64,000 nt of DNA, taken from positions 62,001-126,000 of the forward strand of contig VZRZ01002224.1 in NCBI GenBank assembly GCA_013398175.1, written 5' to 3'. Shown here one piece after another: positions 1 through 11,900 of this stretch. A model generated the notes under the pieces. It saw nothing but the letters and a program-made list of their open reading frames with translations, made no database searches and was not told where the DNA came from. The stretch's first letter is position 1, and every line of letters starts with the position of its first letter. A program made the translations under genes and the position numbers. The DNA is from Climacteris rufus (lineage: Eukaryota > Chordata > Aves > Passeriformes > Climacteridae).

Positions 1-1139
1 TTATGAAGTTCATGAGCAAAGTACTTTCTGAAAAGTTCTCAGGTTATGGCTTAGATGTGCCAAATAGACTCTGAAATTTGGGGGTTGACTCCATTTCTCT
101 GTGCTTTCCTAGTATGTATATCCTAATGGCAATAAATTACTAAATTCCTATAAAATTATAGTTCAAAGAATTGGACATTTTGAAACAGATAGCTCTCACT
201 GCAAATAAGGTATGGAATTCAGGTTATTGCTCAGGAAGTTGTCTTTATTTTAAGAAAGTTTCTAGATTTTTCTTTATAAACTACATTGTAATCAAGAATG
301 TTCATCCAAGGAGTATTTTTCCTGGAAACTGGATGTGTACTTATCAGGAGCAATCTTTTTTTTTTAAAGAGGGGGGAAAAGATACATTTATCTGTTTAGT
401 TATTTGACCTCGCAAATAGTACTTCTGGCAAGGGGAATTAAAAATTAACCATTGGGGCCTTCATTGCAATAAATGAAATATACAAACATTATTTATGAGC
501 ATACACAGTATTTCCTATGATTTCATTTGTTGTTGGGGTGGAATATATGAACAAGCAGTCACCTACAAAAGGTGGGTTGCTGAGCGAACACCCCAGAGGA
601 AGGTGATTTCTTAATCAGTCTCTTTTTCCTTGTAAGTGTGGTGGTAGAAGGATAAACCAGTTTCAGGAAAAAAAAGCAGAATTCAGGCAATCTGTAAAGT
701 CACAGCTAAGTTATTCTTTAATCCTATTTAACATGACTTATCTTCAGTGTTACATGTTTTTATGTATTTTGACTTTTATATAACACCGAAATGAAACTTG
801 AAATATCTCTAATCCTGGAAAATCAGTCATACTTGTCAAATTTTTCTGACCAAATGTCTTTATAATGGGTTTTACCATTTAAAATTTTGATGGTATTAAT
901 ATTTTGGTATGTATAAAATAATAATTTAAATAAAACAACAGTTTTAGATGATTTGCTTTGAGAAATGAGTACCATTATATTTCGTTAAATGTTCACCCAC
1001 CCCAGGAAGGATGGATGATGCTAAAGTGTATCAGCACAATTTCCAATTTCAGGGCTTTGCATTGTCCATGGTAAGTAACTTCTCTTTCTCTCTCTCTCTC
1101 TCTCTCTCATTTTTTTTTTTTTTCCCCTAAACTTTCCAG
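1..1139 (+). other. EPS15L1: EPS15L1 intron sequence upstream of the first visible exon
   Basis: AT-rich sequence with no exon I can support. A (TC)n run at about 1082-1108 followed by poly-T forms the polypyrimidine tract of the next exon. Confidence 0.7.
1082..1123 (+). repeat. (TC)n/(T)n microsatellite serving as polypyrimidine tract
   Basis: An alternating TC run followed by a T run lies just 5' of the 1140 splice acceptor. Its length is likely polymorphic, and it sits where U2AF binds. Confidence 0.85.
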
Positions 1140-1345
1140 GTAAAAGTACTCCTGTAAGCCACCTTGGGTCTGCAGATTTTCCCAAGCCCCATGATCCATT
1201 CCAGCCATTTGGGGCTGACAGCAGTGACCTGTTTCAAAGTAAAAAGGGGTTTGGGGACCCGTTTAGTGGAAAAGATCCATTTGCTCCCTCCTCTTCAAGT
1301 AAAACTTCTAAAGACTCTTCCTTGGGGTTTGCAGACTTCAGCTCT
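1140..1345 (+). CDS. EPS15L1: EPS15L1 penultimate exon (DPF motifs)
   Basis: The acceptor follows a CT-repeat plus poly-T polypyrimidine tract and ends ttccag at 1134-1139. The donor is gtaagt at 1346. The exon starts with two bases of a split Gly codon and then has 68 full codons, ending in phase 0. It carries three DPF AP-2-appendage motifs and one DLF at the position of a fourth. Whether DLF is a real lineage change or a reading difference cannot be told here. Confidence 0.93.
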
Positions 1346-4300
1346 GTAAGTTAAGTTCCTTGTCTCTGAGCAAACCACTTTCTGCTCTGCTTGCAGCAAT
1401 CTCTGTTGGGTTTTTGTCCTGCGAACCTACTGTTCCCTGGCTTCTGTCTCTCAGTACCTTCATGCTGTCCTCATTGGTTTTGTATTAATATTTCTGTAAT
1501 AAAAAGGCATTATATCAATAAAAAATAAGTTTCATACTAAATTTTCAAGGGTTTACTTGCATTGAAATTCTTTTAGTACAGCGTGCCTTTACTCTCAAAT
1601 TCTTTGTAGCAGAATCTATGTATTGTTTTTGTTGCATGGAGGCTATCTTGTAAATGGATTTTTGGGAGCCAATGATGTAAAGACTCAAAACAATTGATGA
1701 AAACATTTCACCATATCCTGAGAAGCAAATCCTTAAAGGGAAAGTTTCTAAAAAGGACTTGTAACTGTTTGTGGAGACAGTTCTGACAATCCTGTTGCAA
1801 TGTTTGCTGTATATGATGGAATGTGGTCATAGAGAGACACAGATGAGACAGAGGTTGAAAATTTAGCTGTTGAATTTTGTTCAATTTATTGATATTGTAG
1901 AAAAGACAAAGAAAACAAAACGGTTTTGTAGAGCCAAGATAGAAAGGTCCACACTGCACTCCAAAAGACAGTCCCTGAAGGTTTGAAAGCAAAGCCAGGT
2001 CATCATTTGTTAAAAATATCGGTGTTTTCAAAGCCCAGCTTTGGTTTTAGTGCTGGAATTGGGAGCCATTGTAAATGCAGTGGTGGTGTGGTTCTTACTG
2101 CTTCCATAAGTGGATAGAATCTATTCCATCCACAGCCTCAGGCTTCTTCCTCCTTTCATGTTTTTGTTCTCTCACATTGCCACACAGTAAAATTGCCAAC
2201 CTAATCTATTCCTCAACTCTAATGAACACAGGTCAGTGTTCCACAAAAGGAGATATTTAAGCTGATTCTTTCAGGTTGTTTCTTTCTCCTTTAAAGTTTG
2301 GATTTTTTTTTCTTCCTAATTATTATATTAAATGTGTATCTCTTTCCCATTTGATATTGTTAGTTGAGGTCATCTGTGCAGATTTTAGTTGGCCTCGAGG
2401 CTTTAATTTATTATCACTTTCGGAACATCCAAGTTCAAGATTTGATGTATGTTTGACCACAGCTACTTGGATTTGCATAGTTGAATTCTGATTGTATACA
2501 AACTGGTGACTTTCTTAATAAAAATAAGACGCAAAACCTGCTTTATCTGAAATTTCTTCAACAACATCTAATTTCCTCCTGCAATGAAAGACAAACAATG
2601 GAGTGCAATGACGGTTACCCAATTATTGTCATCTTACTTTCCAGACTGCATTTCTTAAGTTGAAAATGTGATTTACTCTGAGTGATTGTATCAAATGATT
2701 AACCAAAATGTCTGATCCCCATCCTAGTGGGTACTCCAGTTTCTAATTTGCTGTGCCATCAAGTTTTCAGCTGATTAACTTTATAAGATAAGGAAAAAGT
2801 AGGAAAAATGAGATAATGACCAGTAGCCACTTAATAATTCCTGTTAAATGGCATGTCATCAAATGAAATAAATTTTCTGAATTGATACCCCCTCCTGTAA
2901 GAAAAAAAAGACTAAATTTGGCTGAAAAGACAGAGGTTTGATCCTTGTTCTCCTCAGTTCATGGGGTTTTTCCTTGCCTATAATACAGTTACGCTGCTAC
3001 ACTTGACAATTCCTAATCCTTCTGTACAATGTTTTAAATATACCAGTTATCTTGAAATCATTGAGAATATTGTGCTTCTCTTTGCCTTGTGGTTGGGAAA
3101 CTTTGTTCATAATGGAAGGGAAAATCAGTTTTACTTACAGAAAGTTTTTTGACGTCTACATTGAGTCCATGGAATCTGAGAACAGAATCATGTAGGACTG
3201 AATAATCAAATAACCTGATTTTAATAGAAGTCTTTGACTGTTGCAAGAAAGAACATGAGAACCTTCATGGTATTTTAGTAGGAAAATCTAGTGGTTTTTT
3301 GGCACACTGGCAAATCCATGCACCCAGAGTTTACATATATTTTCATTGCATTCTTAACTTTGTTGCTGTCATTAAGTATGATTCATTGGAACAAAACAAA
3401 GTCTTTTGATAGCTCAGATTTCAGGTATTTCTGGGTTCCAGCTGCAGTTTACGGAACAACAAGAAAACCCACAGAAAGTGTTTAAATTTCCAGGAAACAG
3501 AACACTTAGGACTAAATTTTTTGTCTCAGTACAAGCTGGTACACACAAGTCAGTGGAGCTTTTTGTGATTTGATTAGTCTTGCTACAGTCTGCTGGTTTC
3601 CTCATTTATTCCTTGTGTCTGACTGTACTTCTGAAAAAGAAAAAGAGGGGTTTAATGCAATTGCACATGTGATACATATTTATAGACTTGTTGAAACCTG
3701 GACATACGCAAAAACTTGTGATTGTATTAAATTATCTGTAAATTACCTTTTTATAGACAATCTGCAAGAATCAGTAGCATTAATGAACTGTTCTGTATTG
3801 GTTTCATTACCCAGTGCTCAGTTATCTCCTGAAAATTGTACTTTGTGCCAACCACTTGTAATAAGGCCCATCCAGATTTGTTTCCAATGAATCACTTGCC
3901 TATATTCCTATTTTTCCTTTTTTCCTTTTCAACTCAGCACTTTTAACCACAAAAATATAACGTGTCCCATAAACAAGTTATAATTGGGACTCTCATAAAC
4001 TTCGGAAGCCTTATCCTAGGATGGAAGCTATAGAAGTAAAACTGGTTTTTCAACATTAAAAAAACATCCCAGATGGTTTGACCAAAGCTTTTTGTATTTC
4101 TGAAAATAGTAACTGTTCATTCTCCATCCCGGCTATAGGATCTACCTGAATTCCTGGACTAAGTGGAGAATTCCTCTTCCATTTCATCTTTACCTTGAAA
4201 AAAAATAATCTATTTAAAATCTTAGTGAGCTTTTCAGTCTTACCCATCAGCTGACATTACTTAAATGAGGAATTGTAGCAGGGTTTCTTCATTTTAGAAG

Positions 4301-5939
4301 TAAAATATCAAAAGGTGTGACACTTCTATTGTATTTCAGTAACATATGCAAAGGTTCTCATCTAAATTTTTATAGCAATGAAAGCAGAGGTATTGCATGA
4401 AGAAAAGTAATTTTTTTGCATCAAATAATCTGAAAAGTCATGCTGAGAGAAATATAATGAGGAATGATGAGCATCCAGGGGCATAATTAAATTACGAGTA
4501 AATTAGAATTGGGCTTGGGTTGAAAGCAATTCAAATAGGTGGATATATTTAAAATTACATTAAAAAATAAAAATTACAGATACAGTGCTAAATGGAGGAG
4601 GCTGCAGTGGGGCCATCACATAGTGTATATGCAGCTAGGCAGGGTCTAGCACTAAAAAGTTGCATTTTTAACACTCAGTTCAATATTTAAGGTTGGTCTG
4701 GGCAGGTGTAGCTGGGTCAGCTCGTGCCCATGGCACAGCAGGCTGTGCTGAGGGTCGCAGTGTCCTGGGCCACAGGGAATTTTTGCAGTATACATCCAAC
4801 TGAATTGCTTCTCCTCAAAAAACTCCCTAAATAATACGTTTTCCTGCACACAAAAAAAGTCAGCACAAAGCAGATTTTAGAAGTGGGCTCTAATGCAAAC
4901 ATTTGCATGCAGCTGTTCCCATCCTCCTCCTCAGCAAATGCTAAAATTAACCAGGAACAGATTATATCTGAGTTTAAAATCACTATGATTTCAGTAAGAT
5001 AGTTTGAGATCTTGTGCAAAAGGTTCAAACAAGCAAACTTTTGAATCCTTCAGTGGTAAATACTAGAATATAATTTTGGACTAGTTTTGCTCCACTGTAC
5101 TTGTGTTTTGGGAAGCCCAGACAGGTTTAGACGCTTCATGTTATAGTGTGGTATTTTCTTAGTGTTCTCTACTGAAATAAATTGGATTCTCTCAATTATT
5201 TCTTACTGGAAAAACTCTGTGTGTATTTTATGAATAGCAACAGAAGCACTTTCTGTAACTTTTGATTTGGTGATGAAACTTTCCACGTGTAGCAGTGTCC
5301 AAATTCACTTTTCAAACCCCTTACACTTAACAGGAACTACGGCAATACAACTCTCTGCAGTGCAGTTGCACAAGGGTAGATAACTCTTGGCTTTACCAGC
5401 TATTTACTGTTCTTAAAAATGGCTGTATTTGCTGTGCTCCCAAACCATTAACTTCCTTTTTTTTGTGTTTGTGGAGTTTTTGTTTGGCCATTTTGATACC
5501 CAGCTGAGCCACAGATGCAGGACCCCCATGTGGGTTAGTTTCCAAGTGGGAGGAGGAAGAAACTCAGGAAATAAATTAAAGGGGGAAGTAAAGGAGGAAG
5601 AAATTAAGGAAATAAATTAAAGGATGAAGTGAGGAAATCAGTGAGTGAACTTTTACCTCAATCTAGAACTTCACTAAGACAGCTTGGTGTACTTGCGCTA
5701 TATATTTAATGTCTGATTCTTTGTATTTTTCTCATAATTTCTTCAAGCTAGTCGGTAACTTTACTACTTTATTTTCCATTTTCATTTTTTAGTTTGGAAA
5801 TGAGGAACAGCAGCTGGCCTGGGCGAAGCGGGAGAGCGAAAAAGCAGAGCAAGAAAGACTGGCTCGATTGCAGAGACAAGAACAAGAAGACCTTGAGTTG
5901 GCCATTGCACTCAGTAAGGCTGACATGCCAAACTCTTAA
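1140..5939 (+). CDS. EPS15L1: EPS15L1, last two coding exons (3' end of gene)
   Basis: EPS15L1 (Eps15R) is an endocytic adaptor at clathrin-coated pits; it binds AP-2 through DPF motifs and ubiquitinated cargo through C-terminal UIMs. Only the C-terminus is here: exon 1140-1345 and terminal exon 5793-5939, joined in phase 0 across a 4.4 kb intron, with TAA at 5937-5939. The first exon encodes a DPF-rich stretch (HDPFQPF, GDPFSG, KDPFAP, plus one DLF variant) ending GFADFSS. The second encodes FGNEEQQLAWAKRESEKAEQ (UIM-like helix 1) and EDLELAIALSKAD (UIM 2). These strings are diagnostic of the EPS15/EPS15L1 C-terminus, and the sequence fits EPS15L1 (ending KADMPNS) better than EPS15. The N-terminal EH domains and coiled coil lie upstream of the window. 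Synteny with KLF2 supports EPS15L1. It is tail-to-tail with KLF2. Confidence 0.95.
1346..5792 (+). other. EPS15L1: EPS15L1 final intron
   Basis: A 4.4 kb AT-rich intron with GT (1346) and AG (5791-5792) ends. It contains a short A/G-rich two-copy direct repeat near 5548-5632. No internal gene, tRNA or recognisable transposon was seen. Confidence 0.85.
5548..5632. repeat. Two-copy direct repeat of about 42 bp, purine-rich
   Basis: Two adjacent units share the core ggaaataaattaaagg and flanking gaggaagaaa; the second differs at a few bases. It is a simple tandem duplication inside the EPS15L1 intron. Confidence 0.7.
5793..5939 (+). CDS. EPS15L1: EPS15L1 terminal coding exon (ubiquitin-interacting motifs)
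   Basis: The acceptor (ttcattttttag) ends at 5792; 48 codons plus TAA follow. It is an acidic and basic amphipathic helix region with two UIM-type segments, the second (LELAIALSKAD) matching the classic UIM core with conserved Ala and Ser. The 3' UTR begins at 5940. Confidence 0.95.
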   Translation, partial: FGNEEQQLAWAKRESEKAEQERLARLQRQEQEDLELAIALSKADMPNS

Positions 5940-7952
5940 AGAGGGTCTTGGGCTCCACCCTGTCCAAGAGGAACCTTGGAACAAGGCTTTTATAAAAATA
6001 CTAAATCCTTTGTTTATGTTGTGAAAATAATCTTAGTCACCTTCAGATCTAAACAAGACTAGCTGGTTGCGTCCGACCAGGCTCTGTGTGGCTTCTCAAG
6101 TGCATAATCTGCAGGAAACACTGTATAAGCTGTATTATATGTTCTAGATAAAATTTATTGCTTGTAAGAAATTTAATGCATAATCCTAAAATACTGAAAG
6201 TTTCCTTATCTGGAAGACAAGTGTTGCATATAGTAAACTGCAGCTTGTGAATCTGGCTTTTTATAACTTGAATTCGACTGGGTCTTTGAGGCCACAGTAT
6301 GAATTTCAAAGAAAATACCATTAAAAGAGAACATGTATAGAATTAGCTTTCACTTGTTACATTTATTTAATAATTCATGGTAGGCAAATCAGTACATCTT
6401 CTACATCATCTATGTCAGAGCATAAATTCATTATTAGATGGTCATTTTTTATCCAGAAGATGTGGCTTTTACAACAGAATCAGGCAATTTATATAGATGG
6501 ATACAAACAGTGAACTCTATAAAATAGTACAAATTTGAAGACTCTAGAAATTAGTAGTTCTTCTAATTTAAACATTTGTTTGTATTGAGTTTTAATAATT
6601 GTACGTGACTAAAAGAGGGAGTTAATTCAGTTATAGTAAATGGGATAAATAATTTAGCAGTTAAATTATGAAGTAAAATTTTGCTTTATTGTAAGCAAAC
6701 AGGATTGCAGGGTGGTGATACACATTTGGGTGCTGCTTTAAAGTGAAATCAAGTGGTGGAAAAGTTGCCAAGTTTGAGGAGTGCTCATCCCTAAACTCAT
6801 TGTACCCTCATTTACTCCAACCCCAGCACACAGATGAGGTTGTGTTACCCACGTGACTCTCTGGGACAGTCCCTACCCTCTGCTTCTTTAATTCCACCAA
6901 TCTACGGGGTTACAGATCAAACCTGATTTAGCTGAAATAAGGCCAAGTTGAATCAATTTTAAGTTGCCAAATACATGTTCACACATCAGTTCTGGCAGCA
7001 CTGTTGGTCTGGGTTGGCTCTAAAATACAGTTTGCAGTACTCAGAGCAGGTAGGGACAGGCTTTATATGCACTGAATGATTCCACCTGTAAAGGACAACA
7101 CAGAATGTGTTTGACGTGTCATAGAAAAAATAAGTCTGTGAATTTAATTTGTGTACTAGAAATGCCTTTTCTGATTACAGGAATTCTAAAACTTCAGTTG
7201 TGTTTGCCTTGGAATTTTCTGTCTCACAGAGTAGGGATCTAGCACAACATTTTTAAATGTCTTCAATCTTCTTTCCTGCCCTTTGTTCTCTGGGAATACA
7301 AAGCTTTACATTCTGTGTTTTTACTGATGCAGCCCTTATCTTACAACATTTTCTCTTTATTTTTTTAATGTGATATTCCTTCATCATCTTTAATGCATTT
7401 CTATTTTTTATGTTCTTGCTTCCTTACTTTTATTCTCATACTGCAATGACAGTGCCTGTTCAGTGAATGAAAACAGTCTTTCCCTGTTCTGTTGAGATTG
7501 CCTTATGCTGGATGCTTTCCTTACACAGAGAAGAGTCAGATTGGATCACTTTAAGCATCTTGGTAGTTTTCAGCTCTGAAATGCAGAGCAGAGCATTTCA
7601 GATGTGGCATTTGTAGTCTGAGGCTCTTGTGAGGAGGTGGGTGGATTTGTGTTCAGACACACACATCTATCCATGTTTAGGATGTTATTTTTGGGAGTCA
7701 CAACTCCCTGTTTGCTGTGTGTTTCCTGTGCTAATAGTACTACAAATACTGTGACCTTTTTATTCCCCTCAGAAGGGGAGAAGATTCGTTTCTAATACCA
7801 AAACCGACCATATACTGATCTTTAATATAGTCCTTTAATTAATCCTTTGGGATGCAGTAGAAGCTATTTTTAATTTCACAGAACCTGATTTGAAATCCCT
7901 TCCCATTGTGGTAATTTTTCTCTAAAAAGTGTTTGATCACATGATCAAATAT

Positions 7953-7958
7953 AATAAA
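7953..7958 (+). terminator. EPS15L1: Candidate EPS15L1 poly(A) signal
   Basis: AATAAA with an ATTAAA close behind, followed within 30 bases by T-rich and GT-containing sequence, about 2.0 kb after the stop. Other AATAAA hexamers exist downstream, so this is only one possibility. Confidence 0.3.
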
Positions 7959-8900
7959 ACATTAAAAATTATCTTTTCTCTTGGTGTATAGGAATTGAAG
8001 TCTCTGAGAGCTAACTCAGGTCTGTCTGTAGGTAATGTGATAAAACTTGTGCTCTGAAAGAGCAATTTTCAAAAGCAAGTGGCTGCAGGATTCTTAGTGA
8101 ATTTAAACAGACTGTATCCATGTGTAAGATCCTTCTGTTCTCTTGGACCTGAGTTCTTGTCATGTCCCTTCTACTACAAGAAAACCCCCTTCACATTAGT
8201 GCCATTTTAGAAAGGAATACCAGTTCTGGACTGGATGATGTCACTCCAGTGGGATGGGTGGATGACTAAATACCTTGATTCATTTTTGAAGTTCTGTACC
8301 ATAACAAGACTTTGTGCTGCTTTATCAGGGCCCTAAAATACTGAATTTATAATGCTTCGAAGCCAATGAGATGGTGTTTTCAAGACGTCCAGCAGGGAGG
8401 CAGAAATGTGAATTAATCCAGCATTCTGTATAGTATTAGGGCTCATTTTTGTATTTCGTAATTGACTCTTCCTCATATTTTCTTGGACAGTAATGCAGAT
8501 CAACAAATGAACAAGGACAGACCACAACATGTTCTCTATGCACAGTATTAGATTTAGGAACCTTAAGTTTACTGAAACACTCCTGATTCAAAATGTTATC
8601 ACTGCAGAAGAAAAACTTAGCTGTGATTTCTCCACTTTGTATTTAATACAGTTTTCCATATAAAAAGGAAGATTCCCCACATTCTTTCCCTGTGCTGTAA
8701 CTCAGTGTTTGTACAATACTTGCACTTGCTCTTTGAGGCAAAACTATTGCAAGACATTGATCTTCTTCCTCCAGAACAGTGAAATCTAAAGCACAAACAG
8801 ACCTGTTGCTATTTGGGCAGAGAAAATATGTACAGTGCAAGAGATGGAAAATGTGAATATTCCCAGTACATATACTGTGTACAGTGAGACCCATATTATT

Positions 8901-8936
8901 TGTGTGTATGTGTGTGTGTGTATATATATATATATA
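8901..8936. repeat. (TG)n(TA)n microsatellite
   Basis: A run of alternating TG followed by alternating TA. Confidence 0.9.
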
Positions 8937-11900
8937 GTGTATTGTACAATGTAATAATAGTGTGATTATATACTCTACATGTCCACATGCTATGTCGAGT
9001 ATATCATTCCTTGTGCTGTACATAAAATGTGTATATACAATGAATATGTAGAATATGCAGATATATTCTATATATTAAAGCTTGTGTGTATATGAATTCT
9101 GTAACCAGAGATGGATACAGAATTGGAATCTTTACGGAAATGCAGATTAACTCATGGCTCTGAGAATGTCAAAGTTCTGGTGAAAGAAAAGAGAAGAAAT
9201 GACTTCTAATCAATTTGTATCAAGATTTTTTTCATTGACATGAAAAGCTGTGTTCATTAGCTGTGCCAGGTATGAGAGAACCCTGGCAGAAAGTAGGAAT
9301 CATCTGCACTGGATGTGATTTCATATTCTTTGGAGTTTTTAAAGTGTCTGTTTAGAATGTAGGCTCAACTGCTGATGTCGCATGTCATCTTTCTTCTCTG
9401 GGCTGAGGCGCTGAGTTTTCTCCTGTATTTGCTCATAATTTCACATCTCTCTTTCCTTTTTTGCCCTTTAAAAAAAATTACTTTTAAGGAGCTGTTCCTA
9501 TACACACACCCCAGACAGTCACAGGCAAAGGTGGAGAATGTGTTTTTCTTGCTTCATTCCAGTTAGATTGGTTTCACATAATTGTCATCTGGATTCTAGT
9601 TCTGTTTTTCTTCCATTTCCACCTAAGCTTTTACTTCAAGAGGAACGACTATCCATTGCATATTTGGCTTAGAGGAAAGATTGAGGGTGATTCTGCTTTC
9701 TGCTTAGGTAAATTATTAGACTCTGTGGAACCTTGAGCAATCACTGAGAGTTTAGCAGGGTTTTATGGTGGCACACGTTTTACACGGAATATTGTCACTG
9801 CTGGAATGACTCATGGAAAGCCTTGGATTGCACAGAGTCCTGAGGCACAACAGTTAAACAGGACAGACAGACAATTATTCACATCAAACCTTCATGTGCA
9901 GACGGTGCACGTAGGACACAGGTATTAAATTACCCCATTACCCTTCACAGACCTGTGTTCACATTTGCCTCAAGCGGTTTCCCTCAGTTACCTTCAAATT
10001 GTCTTGCTGTAAAACCTCCCAGTCATCCTGCAATAAAAACAGATGCTCATATAAGTTGTACTTCCACAATAATGCTGTATGAAACATTTTTATATAGGCA
10101 ATTTTTTCCTTAAGAAACCTCTGACCTGTGAGGGTCATCAGTCCTTCCTGTGTTTTGTTCAACATACCTGTGCTCTCAAAGTGTAGGAAATTCCAAGTTG
10201 TGTCTGTGTAACCCTTTTTATTTTTAATTCCCACCAGTGAAATCTGTTGGCAGTAATTTTGTAGAAATTATTTTGTCATCTTATGCTCAAAGATAATGCA
10301 CTTTTCTTGGATTCTTCTTATAATCCTTTTGGGGTTACTATTTCTTCTTTAGTGTTTCTCCATTGAGAAGAATATCTATTCTGTAGAAGCGTGGCCCAAT
10401 GAGTTTTGGTCCAAGTAGAATTGTTGCTTTCCTTCGTGTAAGAGTTTGACTTCTCCCTTCTTCTGCATTTTATTCCTCCCTCTCAGGAATTTCTTTTCTG
10501 TTTAATCCTCATTTAGAGCTGGAACTCTGTTGAAGTGAATTGATCTTTGCTGTTAATGATCTAATTCAATTACCTTCCTACACTGGTGGAACAGCCAAGT
10601 TTTTGATGTGTGTCAACCATTGCATCTCTGTAGACTTCACAACAACCATCTTTTCCTAGAAAGGAATTTTGCTTGGAGTATTATGGAATCATAGAAGATT
10701 TATTTTTAGAGTAAATATGTTAATATGTTCATTGACACACCTGTTTGATCAGTTGATATACTGCTCTTTTTACTTGAAAGTTTTATAAATAAAGGCTAAT
10801 TTGTTATAAAATGGAATTTTCATTTTTCCAACTTCTGCCTCCCTCTAAGTTTCAAAGGAAAATTCCGAGTGACTGTGGTTCCTTCTGCTGTTGCAATTAC
10901 AGAGTGCTCTCTGATGTCCCTTTTAATATGCCATTCTTCAGTCTGACCTGAAAAAGGGGGAAACATAAAGCGGAAGCTGCAATGTTGACCTAAATCTGAC
11001 TAATATCTCCAAATATGTACATTATTGTGGTTATATTTATCTTTCAAATGTTATAACAAATTGTATGGTATTTTAATTTTAACCCAACTCGTGTTTATTG
11101 TTTAATATAATAAGAAAAATGTTACTGTTTAATATAATAAATGAAAAGTTACTTTTTGGAGCTCTGAGACTTCAGCGATCTTTCTTTACTGTTTTTTTTG
11201 TCCACAGTTTCACAACTTTTTAATGTTAAATTTGTGAATCTTGCTTTGAACAGCCACTCTATTCTCTGCACTGAGATCTTTTTTCTGTTGGCTGGTGACC
11301 TCTGCACTCTTTTCCTTCTCCCCTTTCTTCCTTGTCCCAGCCGCACTTGAGCTGAGCAGACCAGTCCCAATTCCAATGCCACACCTTTTCCCAAGCAATT
11401 TGTGTGTGGCAGTGCTAGACATCCAGGCAATTTACACCAGGAGGGGTTGGGGAGATCACCAGAGACAAACTCTCGGCTGGCTGGAAAAACACACCTCACT
11501 ATTGACCTGTTCCATTTGCTCACTTTGACTGCTTCTCCCATCTAATCACTGGCTGCACCTGCTCACCTGGACAAGGTGAGCAGCAGTATGCCAAGGCAGG
11601 TTTCTTTCCAATATTTTAGTACACTGACATTTTGGATCAGGATTTGACTGCAGTGTGTCATAGATGGGCACAACTCCCTACCCAGTTCCTCTCATCGTGT
11701 CATGCTCCTCATCTCTTATAAAACCATGGCCCAGCACTCTGTGTTACTCCCACTCAAGTTTTTGGGGTCTGACATACACAGCATTTTCATCCCCACGCTT
11801 TCCCAAATCCACGTTGTCCAAGCAATCAGAAAGGACCCCTTTTACCCTGCATGGCCTAAGAGCCCCTTCACTGGAAAAGGAGGACAAGCATCACCATTCT

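Noticed and set aside
1053..1070. Possible 18-nt micro-exon before the 1140 exon (perfect ag acceptor and gtaagt donor).
   Set aside because: In the required phase it gives a peptide unlike EPS15L1, and the following intron would be only 69 nt with no room for a branch point.
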